Origin: Zeus faber
Taxonomy: Eukaryota; Chordata; Actinopteri; Zeiformes; Zeidae
Assembly (NCBI GenBank): GCA_960531495.1
Contig: OY482853.1
Span: 28,877,594-28,941,593 of the forward strand
DNA: 64,000 nucleotides
Direction of reading: 5' to 3'
The notes below the pieces were generated by a model. It saw only the letters and a list, made by a program, of their open reading frames with translations. It was not told the DNA's origin and ran no database searches. Shown in pieces: positions 38,601-50,124 of this stretch (positions within the stretch are counted from its first letter, which is position 1; each line of letters begins with the position of its first letter). The translations under genes and the position numbers were made by a program.

Positions 38601-40948
38601 TTACATTACAACATAGGAGTTTAGCCTAAAGCTCGCTTCACACCGAATCCGTAATCGCATCCGACAGTGGGATCCTCCCCTCTAGTGGCCGTGGGTGAAC
38701 TGCTTACATTTCACAACAGAGTTTGGAATCGCAAAATATGTCAGGGAAAATGGGAGCGCTCGCTTGTTCCAGTACAACAGCAATACGTTTCCTCAGCTGG
38801 ACATTTCCCATTTTCTATGAATGAGAGTTTAAAACGTCCTTTATATGGTGTTTGCAAAGTGCAAAATGTTTTTCACAATTCACTTATATGGTGAAACCCG
38901 ATGTTAAGTCATTCTATGTCATTCTGGTCATTATTTTATCTACGTGACATATTTGCTTAGTTTTAACTAAAATCTAGATTTCACAGTTAATTAATGATAA
39001 CCTAATTACATCACACTTTTTCATGAACTTTTTCCAAGGCAAAATACTACATTGTGAATTTTAAAGGACAGAAATTTCCAAAAACTACGGAAATGCATTG
39101 GCATCTTACCTCAACTGTGATTGTTTTGTACTGGGGGGAAAAAAATGTAAATATGATGGTTAGAGCAATATCATTTTCTGAACATTATATTCATTTTATG
39201 TATAGTGTTTCAAATCAAATTGTAATTTCTCAATATTCTAATATTCTACAAAAACTCAGTCTGGTTTTGTAAATCTGACAATGATTTGAGAGCCATTTTA
39301 ACTTGTAACTCTTTGACTTAAAAATGTAAAACCACCTTACTTTTTAAAATGTTATTATTAAAAAAAAAAGAATGATTAAAATGTTTTGGACCTTGCAGTC
39401 ACCAAATTCCTCATCATCGAATTCCTCATCATCAACTTGATCAATAAAAGTCCTGAATAAGCTTTTATTAGAAACCAGAGTTAAAAGGTTTTCTTCAGTT
39501 TTTTATTCTTTTTTTGACCATTAAAAAAGGTTGTGAACATTCAACTGGGCAGATTAAGGTTTACTTTGAAGCAGCCACCGATGGACTATTGACACTGTGC
39601 TGCAACAGGGGCCTCAGCATTGAGCTGTTTGTCCTGAACAAACACAAAACCCAGATTGAAGAACACATGATCGTCAATTTCTGCCATTATATAACTTAGG
39701 TTGAGTCCTGTGCAGCACATAGCATTTCAAAGTAGTAGTAGGAGTATGGTTTTTTTTTTCTTCAAGAAATTAGAGCCTATTGCGTTGCGATAGACAAGTG
39801 TCATCTGCATATCAGCATATAGGGCTTTAGATTAGGTCCAAACTAAATCGCACTCACCAGCTCATTAACAGATCGGAACTTGCTGTCGAGTGTTAGTACT
39901 CTGAATTTCACTGTAAAGAGAAATGACATATAATCCATACTGGCACTTTGGTAGAACATGTATTTCTACACCACACACATTTTCCCACAGGCTAACGAGG
40001 CATACATTGAAATTACAATCATACAATAAATCCACACTTTATTTACTCTCTCATTATCTACTCTCCCTTTACTAGATTATAAACAGTCAAAACAATGGAC
40101 ATGATCCAATCAAGCGACGTTATGGTCTTTGAATGGATTTAATTCATCTAGTAGTTTTCATTTTTTTTTAACAGTAGAACCCGGGCCCACGCAGGCAGGG
40201 ATGACGTACCCGTTTGCCCGGGGAGGTAGATGGGTTTGTCCGTTTGGATGAACGTCTGCGGGCGGTACGCTTTGATCATCACTTTCCTGTTCTCTCTCAA
40301 CTCAAATTCTTTGCCTTTGACCAACACCTCCAGATTCTGCACCTCCTTGTTCAGTACAGCGGGCGTCTGTAAAGAGATCAACGTTTACCCGACAACCCTC
40401 CAAGTGAGCCATTGCACAGAGCCCCCCCCCACCATATGTCAACCACAGGAAAGAAAAGTCTTCTTAATAAGGTCTTTGGAAGAGGACCCAACCTTGAACT
40501 GAACACATCGGCGAAACTCTGTGTCTGTGGTCTCCCGCAGCAGCGTCATGTTGCCTTCCTTGGCAAATAGGGTGACGGTCATGAGCAGGGTCTCGTTGGG
40601 CTGCAGGAGGCTGGCGCAGAACCTGTTCTCGGAGCCGGCCTCCAGCACAGAAGAGATGACCACCATGTATTGCCTGCAAACCCAATACACGTACATAGCT
40701 GGTTTTACAAGAAGGAAACCAGACATAAGTAGAATAACGGTTAGTGCTAGGGTTGGGTTTAGAGCTAAGTTAGGGCTAAGGTTAGGGTTAGGGCTAGGTT
40801 AGAGTATAGGGTTAGGGTTAGGTGGTATTGCTGGTACGTCGGATAATGCCCGGTGGACTTACGGTCGTGCTGCTGCACTGCCCATGTGCACCGAGCTCAG
40901 ACAGACAAAGAGCAACCATCTCCACCCCTGGAACGCCGGAAGATCCAT
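25166..40948 (-). CDS. a2m: alpha-2-macroglobulin-like protease inhibitor
   Basis: A secreted plasma protein that traps proteases: cleavage of the bait region triggers the thioester and a cage-like closure (family knowledge). Thirty-six coding exons, all phase-consistent, sum to 1467 codons plus stop; human A2M has 1474. Exons: 40863-40948, 40493-40673, 40210-40366, 39858-39910, 39110-39130, 38388-38556, 38222-38306, 37021-37171, 35862-35976, 35675-35784, 35412-35579, 35110-35337, 34489-34552, 33777-33922, 33527-33676, 32324-32467, 32121-32211, 31853-32024, 31444-31669, 31036-31162, 30786-30907, 30595-30646, 29706-29789, 29340-29516, 28831-28903, 28581-28737, 28397-28471, 28143-28305, 27776-27960, 26971-27183, 26731-26855, 26105-26201, 25939-26007, 25734-25839, 25555-25596, 25166-25185. 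Signal peptide, macroglobulin domains, bait (about 694-746), thioester (C988/Q991) and receptor-binding domain are present. It could be a paralogue such as a2ml or ovostatin. Confidence 0.95.
26415..26645. repeat. dispersed repeat in an a2m intron
   Basis: GTTCTCACTTTCAGTGTAAGAC... GAGCTGATGAATTAGTGCAG resembles the tbcel intron copy at about 5145-5300. A shorter version (TTTCAGAGTGAAACTTCAGC) is at about 30008-30050. The element family is unknown. Confidence 0.55.
27310..27609. mobile_element. hAT-like non-autonomous transposon in an a2m intron
   Basis: It begins CAGTGTTTCTCAACCACTG and ends GTTGGGAACCACTG, the inverted-end style of hAT MITEs. There is no transposase. An 8-bp target duplication is not visible, so it is old or the edges are eroded. 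A related right-end fragment lies at 50888-50947. Confidence 0.65.
29102..29278. repeat. (AT)n and (AAT)n microsatellites in an a2m intron
   Basis: An AT run covers about 29102-29155, and AAT units of about 19 copies cover 29219-29277. They lie just before the thioester exon's donor side at 29340. Confidence 0.9.
29340..29516 (-). CDS. a2m: a2m thioester exon
   Basis: This exon encodes [18 protein letters not shown], the canonical thioester motif in which the Cys and Gln side chains form the reactive bond (about C988 and Q991 of the precursor). It is intact, so covalent protease capture should be retained. The exon is 177 nt. Confidence 0.95.
31853..32211 (-). CDS. a2m: a2m bait-region exons (17 and 18)
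   Basis: Exons 32121-32211 and 31853-32024 span the bait segment, between the conserved KAPHC and [14 protein letters not shown] blocks. About 53 residues lie between these anchors, against about 40 in human. The segment is rich in Arg, Tyr and Met ([26 protein letters not shown]). Bait regions are fast-evolving and set which proteases cleave the inhibitor. The Arg sites suit trypsin-like enzymes and the Tyr/Met/Phe sites chymotrypsin-like enzymes; this is inference. Confidence 0.85.
32874..33062 (-). repeat. candidate solo LTR in an a2m intron
   Basis: Read on the minus strand, a TGTAGTATGTTATC start is followed by a TTTAAAAG TATA-like box. An AATAAAA signal comes about 120 bp later, and the end is near TCATCAACA. 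This order of signals resembles a short LTR. No internal retroelement genes adjoin it and no target duplication was verified. Confidence 0.35.
37200..37665 (+). repeat. candidate solo LTR in an a2m intron
   Basis: A stretch of about 460 bp differs in composition from the AT-rich intron. It has a CTTATATACC TATA-like box and a run of CCTGNNTTTGACC-type phrases typical of fish gypsy LTR 3' parts (CCTGGTTTTGACCTTGCCTG, broken at this limit). No coding sequence adjoins it. The boundaries are approximate. Confidence 0.4.
39110..39130 (-). CDS. a2m: a2m 21-nt microexon
   Basis: The 21-nt exon encodes seven residues, YKTITVE, between a CCCCCCAG acceptor and a GTAAGA donor. Human A2M has an equally short exon at this point of the second macroglobulin domain. 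Its length is a multiple of three, so skipping would keep the frame. Confidence 0.85.
40765..40822 (+). repeat. interstitial telomere-like TTAGGG patch
   Basis: Six or more TTAGGG or near-TTAGGG units (GGTTAGGGTTAGGG, variants GGCTAGG and AGAGTATAGGG) lie in a2m intron 1. It is short and imperfect, so a former telomere or an insertion during break repair are both possible. Confidence 0.75.
40863..40948 (-). CDS. a2m: a2m exon 1, signal peptide
   Basis: The ATG at 40946-40948 opens [19 protein letters not shown], a hydrophobic leader followed by VHMGSAAAR. This suits a secreted protein, with cleavage likely near GSAAA. The donor is GTAAGT. The next exon begins QYMVVISSV, matching the QYMVLVPS start of mature human A2M. 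Confidence 0.9.
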
Positions 40949-41029
40949 GACTGTGGCTGTGGTGTGTCACCGGATTGCTCTGTCTTATGTAGGCTGTTTT
41001 AGGGAGGACCAAGGACTATACTACGCCCA

Positions 41030-44000
41030 CTCATCCACCCACCCACACCCCACCCAACCATTTACACACACACACACACACACACTGCTCAGCGACAATG
41101 AGGGGGTGCATTCAGCTGCGGGGCACCTATCAACTACTACTAGTCGATCTGGTTTTGGCTTGATTTAAGAACAGTTCTGATTATGAGTGTGTGTTTTTAT
41201 CTTGTTTTTGGAGCCTTGAGTGAATATACATGTTTGTCCTTTACAAAATAAGTGAGGTTGAAATTGTGCGAAAAGATCACAAAGTGATTATAGCTATTGA
41301 TAGGTCATCAGTAGATTAGATTGATTGAATTAGTAGAATATACATTTTAATTAAATTGATTTGAGTTATTATAGTGGAGAGAGCGATTGATGAGGGTTAA
41401 GATGGAGTGGAAATTCTGCAAACTATTAATTTCAGACCGGTTCATTTGAAAGTCTTAAGCCTGATCTAAAGTCAGACGTGGTACCACTGGACCCTGATTG
41501 TTCCAATTGGTATTATGTCCTGAAGGTAGATATTACAGTAAATATTTAATAAAGATTAATAAAGAAAGAAGACATTGCCTTTTGCTGGTGTTGCTAATTA
41601 TCTTCTAGTTTGAGGTTTGTTATATTGCCTTTTGACTTTTGGGCTTAAAGCAAACCTTTTTATTATTATTATTATTATTATTAGTATGATTATTACTTGT
41701 ATTTCATTTTGTAGTATCTCCTGCAGCATAACTCACGATGCCAAGTAGTCTGTTCATACTAATTGGAATGTGTCAGCAGGACAGACGGGTATAATCAATG
41801 CAATCTATTTTCAACCCACTCAGCAATGGTGAAAATCCAGTAATACCACATTCAAAACCACACCTTTCCCACCCTTTTATAGAAGAGAACAGTTATCTGG
41901 TTTCTTCCCACGTGGCAGGGTTTTCTTCTTTTTTTAAATCAGAGCAGAGACTAGGGTTGACTGTCAGGTTAGAGGATCACTATTGACAGCACGAGGGCCA
42001 CCTTGATCAAACTATTATATCACTCCTATTGGACGGGGGAGTTGATGCAATGCTGCCCTTTACTCTGCGTGGGATGTTTGAACTAGCGACGCAATAACAG
42101 GTCTGATCGTAATCACCAGGCAAACATAAACATTTGGGAAAGAGCACTAACTTGTATACGTCTGATTAATTCACCAAACATTCACCAAGTAAAACAGAAC
42201 TTTCAGGCGAGTGGGTGTAGTGTAAGACAATAAAACTGTTGCGCTTTGAGAGAAGAATGTTTATCACTCATTTGTTGTTGTTTTTTAAAATATTTTCTTA
42301 TTGTTATCAATGAATAGCAATCAACTTTGCCAGATTAATGAAAAATACAAAAATAAATAATCCATGAAAACTTGTCACCATGTTGAGAACAATCCAATGG
42401 AATGTGCGACTGAGTGATGCGTTAAAGATCCAGCAAGGCGTTGGAAAAAAATAAAAGCTGTGCAATGGTAATTACTCACAGAAATACCACAATGTTTTTT
42501 GTATTTCATAGAAACATAACTTATTGAAAATGTAAGTCAGTGCAACCATGTAAGTTATAAAAATGACAAGATTTAGTTGAAAGTTAAAAAAAATGTATAT
42601 GCTAAACGTCATGTATAAACATTTTCCTTACACCTAAACTTAAAAAACTTTAATGAAAAGGCAGAAAGTGTTTGCAGTATTGAAAAATTACTCTATAATA
42701 ATTCTAATGAAAAATTAATGTGAATATTCCATAAAATGTTGTCTGCATTTCAATAAAGACAAGTAATCTATTAAACTGAATTTTTCAATTGTACACTATT
42801 AAAATAGAAAATGCTATAAAGTAGTAATTACAACTAACTTGCATATATATATTTCTAAAATGAAATGAATTTATTGTTATTGTTATGAAAAGTAATTGCA
42901 AAAGTCATTTTTGTAATTGTTCCAGATGGCTTGTCTTGTCATTTCTTGTCCAAATTTCCAAATGACTGTACTTTACTGTGCATCTAAGAAACAAAATTGT
43001 GTTTACCCAACTGTTTGCCATTACTCAATTATTCCTTATTCATTACACAGCTCTGTCGAATACTCCATACTGATTGGTCAAGTAACAGCAATCAGCGGTC
43101 AATTATTTACAAAAAATGATGGTTGTCACAGGCAACCACTTCTCCTTGGCTGCATTCACATCCCTCACATGACTCTGCCTACGTGCTTATGCTAACACTA
43201 GCTAGCGGCAGCATCTTGTGACGCCACATAGAAACTACAATGGAAGACTTTCCATTCCAAGAGGTGAATTTGCATAATGTACAGTTTGACATGTTGAAGT
43301 CATATGTAGGGCAATTAAGTATTTTTTTTTTTCTCAAGCGAATAGTTTGCTACGTTGTGCTAGCTATGTTATTATACACTAGTTTCTTTGCAGAAGCTTT
43401 GCAGTCGCTTAGTGTGCCGCAGTGCGAGGTATACAAGTTATGAAACTAGACATACTAGTTAGAAAATAATTTCACATCAATATTTTGTCTCTTTCGTCAT
43501 CTTTTATTTAGTAAATAGCCGTGTAACAAACCAACCTGCCTCTTTGTTTGTAAGTTTATCTATCTACTAGTATCACGTTGATGACACTGAAGCAACTTAA
43601 GCTACTTTGTGACCCTGCACAACATTGTAACTTTCCCTTAGTAATCAACACAGGTCGCAAGCAGTACAACGGAGGATGAACTGGCTTCCAAACAAACTCC
43701 AGAAGTCATTTGGCTTCAGAAGAGCAAGGGCGGGACAAAACACGTCACAGACTGCAATCAGGGAGAGGTTTTGTTTTGCCTGTGTTTTAAAAAATATTTT
43801 TTTGGTTGTCATTTTGCGATGCCCTTTAACTCTCCCTAGCACAGCTGTGGGGCGACTCTCTAAATAATCAAGTCGATTTGGAAACACAGTGCAAGACTGC
43901 CAATTAGACTCTAGCTGTGCATTGGACAACACACATATACTGTAAAGCACCCCAGGAAACCGCGAGGCGGGAACTGCAGCACTGGCGGACACAGAAGCGG

Positions 44001-44199
44001 AATCCAGGGTTGACACCAAGAGCAACCAAAGGCGTTTTCATCGTAGTTACCTTTTCATAGTTCTAAGAAAGTTTTGAAGGAACTTTTCCTATTTTGTGTC
44101 CGCAGTGAAGGAACTAGGAACTTTTCTAGTTCTTAGAACTCCGTTTTGAGAAACCTTTTTATCTCCTACTCCAGGGCAGGGACTAACCGGCACAAGAGG
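41030..44199. other. intergenic region upstream of a2m
   Basis: No gene is recognised. A short CA run is at 41066-41085. AT-rich low-complexity sequence dominates 42250-42900. A GC-richer patch is at 43040-43260, with an open frame starting MEDFPFQEVNLHNVQFDML at 43240. I do not recognise that frame and it ends in low-quality sequence. Confidence 0.45.
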
Positions 44200-44721
44200 T
44201 GTCGCGAAGTCGATCCACTCACACAAAAGCGCTACTGGATTCCAGAAAACACCGTTCCTCTAGGAAGTGCTTGAGATCACAGAACATATGTCTTCCGTCG
44301 ACTCGTCTTCTCCGTCAACGCGCTGCAGAGGACCGGGTCGGAACAGTCCGACGTCGCGTCCGTGTCCACACCGAGTAGCCGATCCCAGCGGCTTGCAGGG
44401 AACTCGTCCTCCTCTGGCGGCTCGCAGGGAACTCCCGATTGAGTTCCAATCGGCCTCTCTTATTTACCGTCCGTTTACGAAGTAACCAATCGGTGGTCGT
44501 CCGTTGTCCTTGCCCATTGGCAACAGCTGTGTCTCGTTGTCATCAGCTGGGTCGTGCTGATTAGCGCCTAACCATATGGAAAACTACCCACCAGCAAAAA
44601 CATTGATTCCACTGTCCCAAATAGTCCATGAAGCACACCCCCATATTACAGATCAACATGCATAAATTAGCATACTAATATTGACAGTCAACCAATAACA
44701 TTACACAGGGCCCACACGACA
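44200..44721 (-). repeat. LTR of the minus-strand gypsy element
   Basis: On the minus strand a polypurine tract (AAGTGGGGGGGAATTA) is followed at once by TGTCGTGTGGGCCC, the expected start of a 3' LTR. The sequence continues about 520 bp to a plausible CGCGACA end, giving TG...CA ends. It includes a TAAATAAGAG box. The other LTR was not found. Confidence 0.6.
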
Positions 44722-46492
44722 TAATTCCCCCCCACTTAAATGGTGGTCGTCCCGACCCAACCGCTACTCACTCATATCTTTGGGGAGGTACCCCGTGATT
44801 GGACCGTTGCGAGCGCCTGACCAGAGGCACACCTTCCCCCAGTATCTCCTCATCTTGTTGGAGATTTCCTTGAGTCTCGGGGGCCGGAATCTGTCTGTCT
44901 GGGCCTGGGGCTAGATGAGGCTCTGGACGTGGTGAAGGGGGCAGCACTCCCATCCCTTGCCATCGGGGTGGCGGGTCTGTTCCCTCCCTTGGTGGTCCAG
45001 CTGCGAGTCTCAACGGGGGCGGAGGAGGACCCTGGAGACCAGTCGGGCAGGAACACAGATTGTTCCAGTGCATGGTGCGGACAGGCCCTTCCTTCCCCTC
45101 CGGCCGGATGTGATAGACTGGCTGCTCAGGACGCAACTGAGAAAGAACCACAAAAGCAGAGGGGACCCACCTAGGCTCCAGCTTGCCCCTAGCCCGACGG
45201 CGAAATTTCGGACTAGGACCCGCTCCCCTGGCAGTAATTCAGTGGCCCGGGCCCTCCGGTTGTAGCGTGCCTGGTCCCAGGCCTGCCTCTGATGGGTGCG
45301 TGCTTGCACCCGGTGATAGGCGGCAGTCAAGGCTCGGTGGTGATGTGCGACCCATCCATCTAGGGAGGTGCGCTCCTGGGGAGGCCGAACATCCACACAC
45401 AGATCCACAGGGAGTCTGGCATGCCTACCAAACACCACGAAATGGGGAGTTAGCCCAGTGGCACTATGAATGGTGCTATTATATACCTGTACCAGCGCAG
45501 GCATCTTGGCTGACCACTGGGACTGCTCCTCCGTATGCAAGGAACTCGGCAGGGACAGCAAAGTCTGGTTGAACCGCTCGACAGCCCCATTACCCTGTGG
45601 ATGGTATGCGGTGGTCCGGCTCTTAACACACCCATACAGGGCACAGAGCTGCTGCATCAGTTCTGACTCGAATGCTCCCCCTCTGTCTGACAAAATCCGC
45701 TCCGGGCAGCCGAACGTCTGGATGAATGCGCCCCACAGGGTCTTCACGGTAGTGCCAGCGGATTGGTCTCGGGTGGGTACTGCTAACGGGAGAAAAGGTC
45801 AGTAATAACCAGGATGTAGGGGTACATGTCGCCTGGTCTGCCTAATGACAAATAGTCCAACCCCACAACATCAAACGGGTAAGTGGTTTATATGGATTGA
45901 AGGGGAGCTCTCACCTCTGGGCCAGCCTTGCTTACCGCACACTCCACACAGTCTTTAGTCCAGTTGTTGCTGTCGGTGGCCATCCCGGCCCAGAAGAAGC
46001 GTCGCCCGGAGGCGGTTGTGCACCCGAATAGCTGTTTCGATGAGCGTGTCCAGGTCATCCTGCGCCTCCCGGGATGCCAGCTTGTCCTTGACACCATCAA
46101 CGAGACCATCCTGGAAGGACGCGATGAGTGCCTCGCTGTTCCATCCAGACGCCACTGTGAGGGTTCCGAATGTGATGGCGTAATCCGTTACACTCTGTAC
46201 CCCCTGGCTGAGCCGGAGTAGCCCGGTCGACGCCCCCTCCCACTGACTGGGTGGTCAAAAACTCGGCACATCTCTTCAGCAAAAGCCTGGTAGCTGAAGC
46301 AGGCCGGGGTTTGCTGGTTCCAGATGGCTGTGGCCCAGGAAAGTGCTTTGTCTGTGTACTCACAGACAGTGTGACAATGTATGCCACCTGTGGGATCTGG
46401 GTGGGGAACTGTGATGGCTGGAGCTGGAAAGCCAGGGAACACAGGAAAGACACTGCTTCTTCCTTTTTTGCCGGCTTTAGTTTTATTCCCAT
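44722..46492 (-). mobile_element. decayed Ty3/gypsy element: gag fused to integrase
   Basis: Gag remnants lie at about 46000-46480 (FAEEMCRVFDHPVSG, SFQDGLVDGVKDKLASREAQ). They run directly into the integrase zinc-binding part (WTKDCVECAVSKAGPEV) at about 45900-45990. The protease, reverse transcriptase and RNase H are absent. The integrase core and C-terminus occupy about 44770-45750 (SDRGGAFESELMQQLCALYG, TAYHPQGNGAVERFN, GERVLVRNF). Stops and frameshifts break it. It is a different family from the element at 21 kb. Confidence 0.8.
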
Positions 46493-46560
46493 TTTTTTTT
46501 TAAAACTGCTATTGGACTTCAGGTTCCTGTTGTCTGTGTGCTTGTAACCCCGAGAGTCTC
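46455..46560 (+). repeat. direct repeat flanking an RT fragment, left copy
   Basis: CTTCTTCCTTTTTTGCCGGC... TGCTATTGGACTTCAGGTTC... CTGTGTGCTTG is repeated at 48205-48325 with about 85-90 percent identity by eye. The two copies bracket the reverse transcriptase fragment. Confidence 0.75.
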
Positions 46561-47279
46561 ATGAACTGAGAGTGTCAGTTACTGCGACACTACTTATTTT
46601 TTGCTTAGTCTACAGGCTCTCAGGTGATAAAGTACACAGTCGAGTTAAGCAGTTAATCCAGCATTATCTCACCCAGTACCTAATATATATCCCTAGTTTA
46701 GGGAAGCACTTTATTTATTTTTGTTTGTTTGTTTATTTATTATTTATTTGTCAGGGACCATGAAAAAAACATTGTAAAAGGTTAAAAAAACATAAACAGA
46801 TGTGTTTGCATATGGGATTTCTAGCCGAGGCTAATTTGCGACAACTTCAGCCTCAGGATCAGAGAGGCCTTCCAAGTTGCCCTTGTGGTGGTTGACGTTA
46901 CTAGCAACAGGGTCCCAATACGCCTGCGTGACAGACATCTGTATCCTATCGAGATCCCCCAGTGTTATCCATCGGCCAAAGTGTGTAAAATATCAACTGA
47001 ACAAATCCAGACTAACTAACCTTGAATAACAGGAACTGTTGGATGGAGAACTGGAATTATTAGTACGGGCAGTCCAAGAGATTGTGGAGGATGGGACATC
47101 ATGCGGTATCCCACAATGCACCAACCAGCTCTTGGCCAGATGGAAGTAAGTTTTTGCCTAATACGACGAGTACTTTGGGCGCACTAGTGCTGTGCTACAT
47201 CCAATACCTATGGGTGATGCACCCCCCTTGATAGAAAGATAATGACCTGTCCCACCCAAACTTTATAAGTAAATGCGGT

Positions 47280-48190
47280 CCTTGTTGTAAAGCATGTTAG
47301 ATAAAGGGATTGTCCGTGAGAGCAGTAGCCCCTGGGCCGCCCCAGTCATTCTGGTCAAGAAGAAATCTGGCTCCTGGAGATTCGGTGTTGACTACCAGCA
47401 TCTTAATGCCCTAACCCACCAAGACGCTTACCTGTTACATAATGCGGAGTCCCTTACCACCCTGTCGAAAGCAAAGGGGTACTCCACCCTGGATCTGGCC
47501 AGTGGCTACTGGTAGGTTGAGATGGACCCCGCTGACCTTCCAGAGACTGATGCAGCGCTGCCTTCGCTCACTGGTAAATGACTCCCTCCTTATTTGCCTC
47601 GATGACATCGTTCTCTATACTCTTTTGACATGCATCTAACTCACCTGGAAAGAGTGTTACAGAAATAACACAAGCATTGACTGAAACAGCAACCCAAGAA
47701 CTGCAACTTATTTAAAAAAGAAGTGAGCTATCTTGGTCATTTGGTCAGCCAGCAAGGGGTAGCCCCCAACCCGGAGAAGGTGAAGGCTGCAGTAGACTGG
47801 CCCCCACACACTACTGTGAGGCAGGTATGCTCTTTCCTGGGTTTTGTGGGCTACTATAGGCGTTTCATCCCCTCCTCTGCAAAAATTGCTGCACCTTTAC
47901 ATGCACTCACCCATGGCATTAGGCAAAACCAGCCAGTTGAATGGAATTCAAAGTGTAAAAGAGCCTTTGAGAGACAAAAGGGGATGCTAGTGACCACCCC
48001 AATTCTTGCTTATGCAGTTTCTAATTGCTATTTAAACTGTATAGCGATGCTAGTTTCAAGGGATTGGGTGCCATTCTCAGAGCGAGACAGGAGGCAGAAC
48101 AGCCTCTGTTTTAAATCACGCAACACAGGGATCCCGGTAAATGACATCATCGCTCTGAAACATGGACTTTTCCCCTGCACAACAACGCAC
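47280..48190 (+). pseudogene. gypsy reverse transcriptase fragment (plus strand)
   Basis: RT sequence begins at 47294 with LDKGIVRESSSPWAAPVIL, then GVDYQHLNALT and YSTLDLASGYW. A DDIVLYTL motif is at about 47597. The thumb/RNase H entry part is at 47723 (YLGHLVSQQGVAPNPEKVKA, FLGFVGYYRRFIP). Stops and small losses break it. It lies opposite in strand to the gag/integrase remnant next door, which lacks exactly this part. It may be the inverted missing piece or come from another copy. Confidence 0.8.
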
Positions 48191-48204
48191 ACTAACTGAA
48201 TACA

Positions 48205-48325
48205 GTTAGGACACTACTTCTTCCTTTTTAGCTGGCTTTATTTTTATTCAATTTTTAAAAAAAAACTGCTATTGGACTTGAGGCTCCTGTTGTCTGTGTG
48301 CTTGTGAACCCGAGATTCCTAAGAA
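48205..48325 (+). repeat. direct repeat flanking an RT fragment, right copy
   Basis: Matches 46455-46560. A LINE-like or LTR-derived origin is possible; the sequence after it includes ATGTGACAAATAATCGCTTG and an ACTTGAACTTGAAC tail. Confidence 0.75.
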
Positions 48326-49472
48326 CTGCACATTTTAGTATTTTTTTGTATTTTTAGAGCTTATAGAGCTTATTGTGCATCAATTTATGATCGTATGTAA
48401 AGTATATGTATGTGACAAATAATCGCTTGAACTTGAACAGAGAACACCAATTACTGTGAGACACAAGCTCTCAAAAATACAGTGCTTTTTAAGGCTTAAA
48501 TGTTTTCTCCATTGGACTGCATTTAAGCACAGTGCAGCAGAGTGGTAAGTTTCTCAAAAGTAAAGTGTTCAGTGAAGGATGTGCGATGATCATTTAATTT
48601 GGGTCTGGGTTGCAAAAGGGCCAACCTATCCTTTCAGGGGACTGGTACTTACCTGATGTGACCTGCTCTAGGGAGTGGACACATGGGTGTCATATTGGGT
48701 GGTCTTGATTCTTGAAGTAAATTTCCCATTGACCCAGTTCATATTCCCATCCGTGGAGAGTCATCTGGACCACTTTCAAACTTTGGCACATCATCGGCTT
48801 CTCAGGGATAAGTCAACTAAAACCCCAAACACCACCCACAGAACTTTTTCAATTTGATGACTGGGACTGCGCCAGTGATGTTTTGCAATGGAAAAAAGCG
48901 TTGTCGTATTTTCAAGAGGAAATGCAACCACTCCCTGTACAATTTGAGTCTCAGTTACATGGAACGCATCGATTCAGCTGTGACAGAAACAGGACACAGA
49001 GCGTGTGGTGTATTACAACATGCTTGCATTTTTTACTTTTCCTACCATCTGAAAGCCACATCCCACACTCCTCAAAAGTTATTTTCTAAAGTGTGGCTGG
49101 GTGTTTATATTTCTTGATGAGGAAACAGACATCCAGAAAATGTGCACTCTCATGTCCATTATGAAACAATTGTGATGCGCTCACGACTAGAAGCGCAAAT
49201 GATTTAGATCACGTCACTCCTTAGCAGCCGATTGAAAAGAGAAAGGTGAGAAAGATGGACAATCCTGCCATCCTTGAACCTCACCCACAGAGAAACTGAA
49301 GACTCAGAAGATACCGGTAGACGTATAAAAGCAGGAGATCAGAGCTGGCACACTGGTCGATACAGATCTGTATTAGCGGAGAGGGAGCATAACAAATGAT
49401 TCTTATAAAAAACAGCTGCTCAGGGTAACAGCCACAGTAAATCTGAACAATCTGATCAACCACAAGCAGCAA

Positions 49473-49503
<31 letters not shown>

Positions 49504-49690
49504 TCACTCTCTCACACAAACACATCAGACATATCTCTCCAGACTACATACAGCTCACCAGTTTATGGGCTGCACACACACACACATACACCCTGGTACC
49601 CTGGTAATGCCCCCTCCCCCACCCTTTCTCCTACCACTTCCTTATTGTGCCCAACCCAGTCCATTACGGCGACATCTTGATTTCTGCACT
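48326..49690. other. intergenic spacer before thy1
   Basis: A 35-bp block at 48508-48545 (ATTGGACTGCATTTAAGCAC...) is the inverse of a block at 32772-32815 inside an a2m intron, so it is a dispersed repeat. A (CT)n run is at 49474-49505. No gene is seen. Confidence 0.5.
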
Positions 49691-49753
49691 CCTCCATCAA
49701 AAACATTCATCCTCATATCGATGAAGTAAAGGAACCGGACGCGCTCATCTGCC
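49691..49753 (+). other. candidate non-coding first exon of thy1
   Basis: A CTGCC/GTAAGTTTT donor at 49753/49754 lies about 380 bp before the signal-peptide exon. Vertebrate THY1 has a separate 5' untranslated exon, so this is a reasonable position. The left edge is arbitrary. Confidence 0.3.
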
Positions 49754-50104
49754 GTAAGTTTTTGGAATAATTAGACTTAGAAAATGTAGGTGTGACACCT
49801 GTTACATATTTTATCGGCCATTTTATTTGACTGGTGTTAGTTAGAAAACTGAACATAGTAGCTGGTGTTGTCACAAGTTGTTTGCTGTTGTTCTCTCTTT
49901 GAATATTTGAAATGATTCTATTTATATGTGGTATTTGGTGTTTTTAAATTTGAAGTGCTGCTTTTCTTTTTTTTTTGTGGGATGAGTGAGTTTATTGTGA
50001 AAGATCATATTGACTTGGGTTTACCATGAAGGCAGAGTGCGTAATTTATGAATGGCCCCGAAATCATCTTACGAGAAATACTTCATTATACTGTAGTATC
50101 TTAA

Positions 50105-50124
50105 CCCCCCCCCCCCCCCCCCCC
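50105..50124 (+). repeat. C20 homopolymer at a thy1 splice acceptor
   Basis: An unbroken C run of about 20 bases forms the polypyrimidine tract for the AACAG acceptor of the signal-peptide exon at 50130. Such runs are length-unstable and also error-prone in sequencing. Confidence 0.9.

Noticed and set aside
43240-43443. Frame starting MEDFPFQEVNLHNVQFD
   Set aside because: It looks exon-like at first, but no family is recognised, there is no partner exon, and its end is low-complexity.
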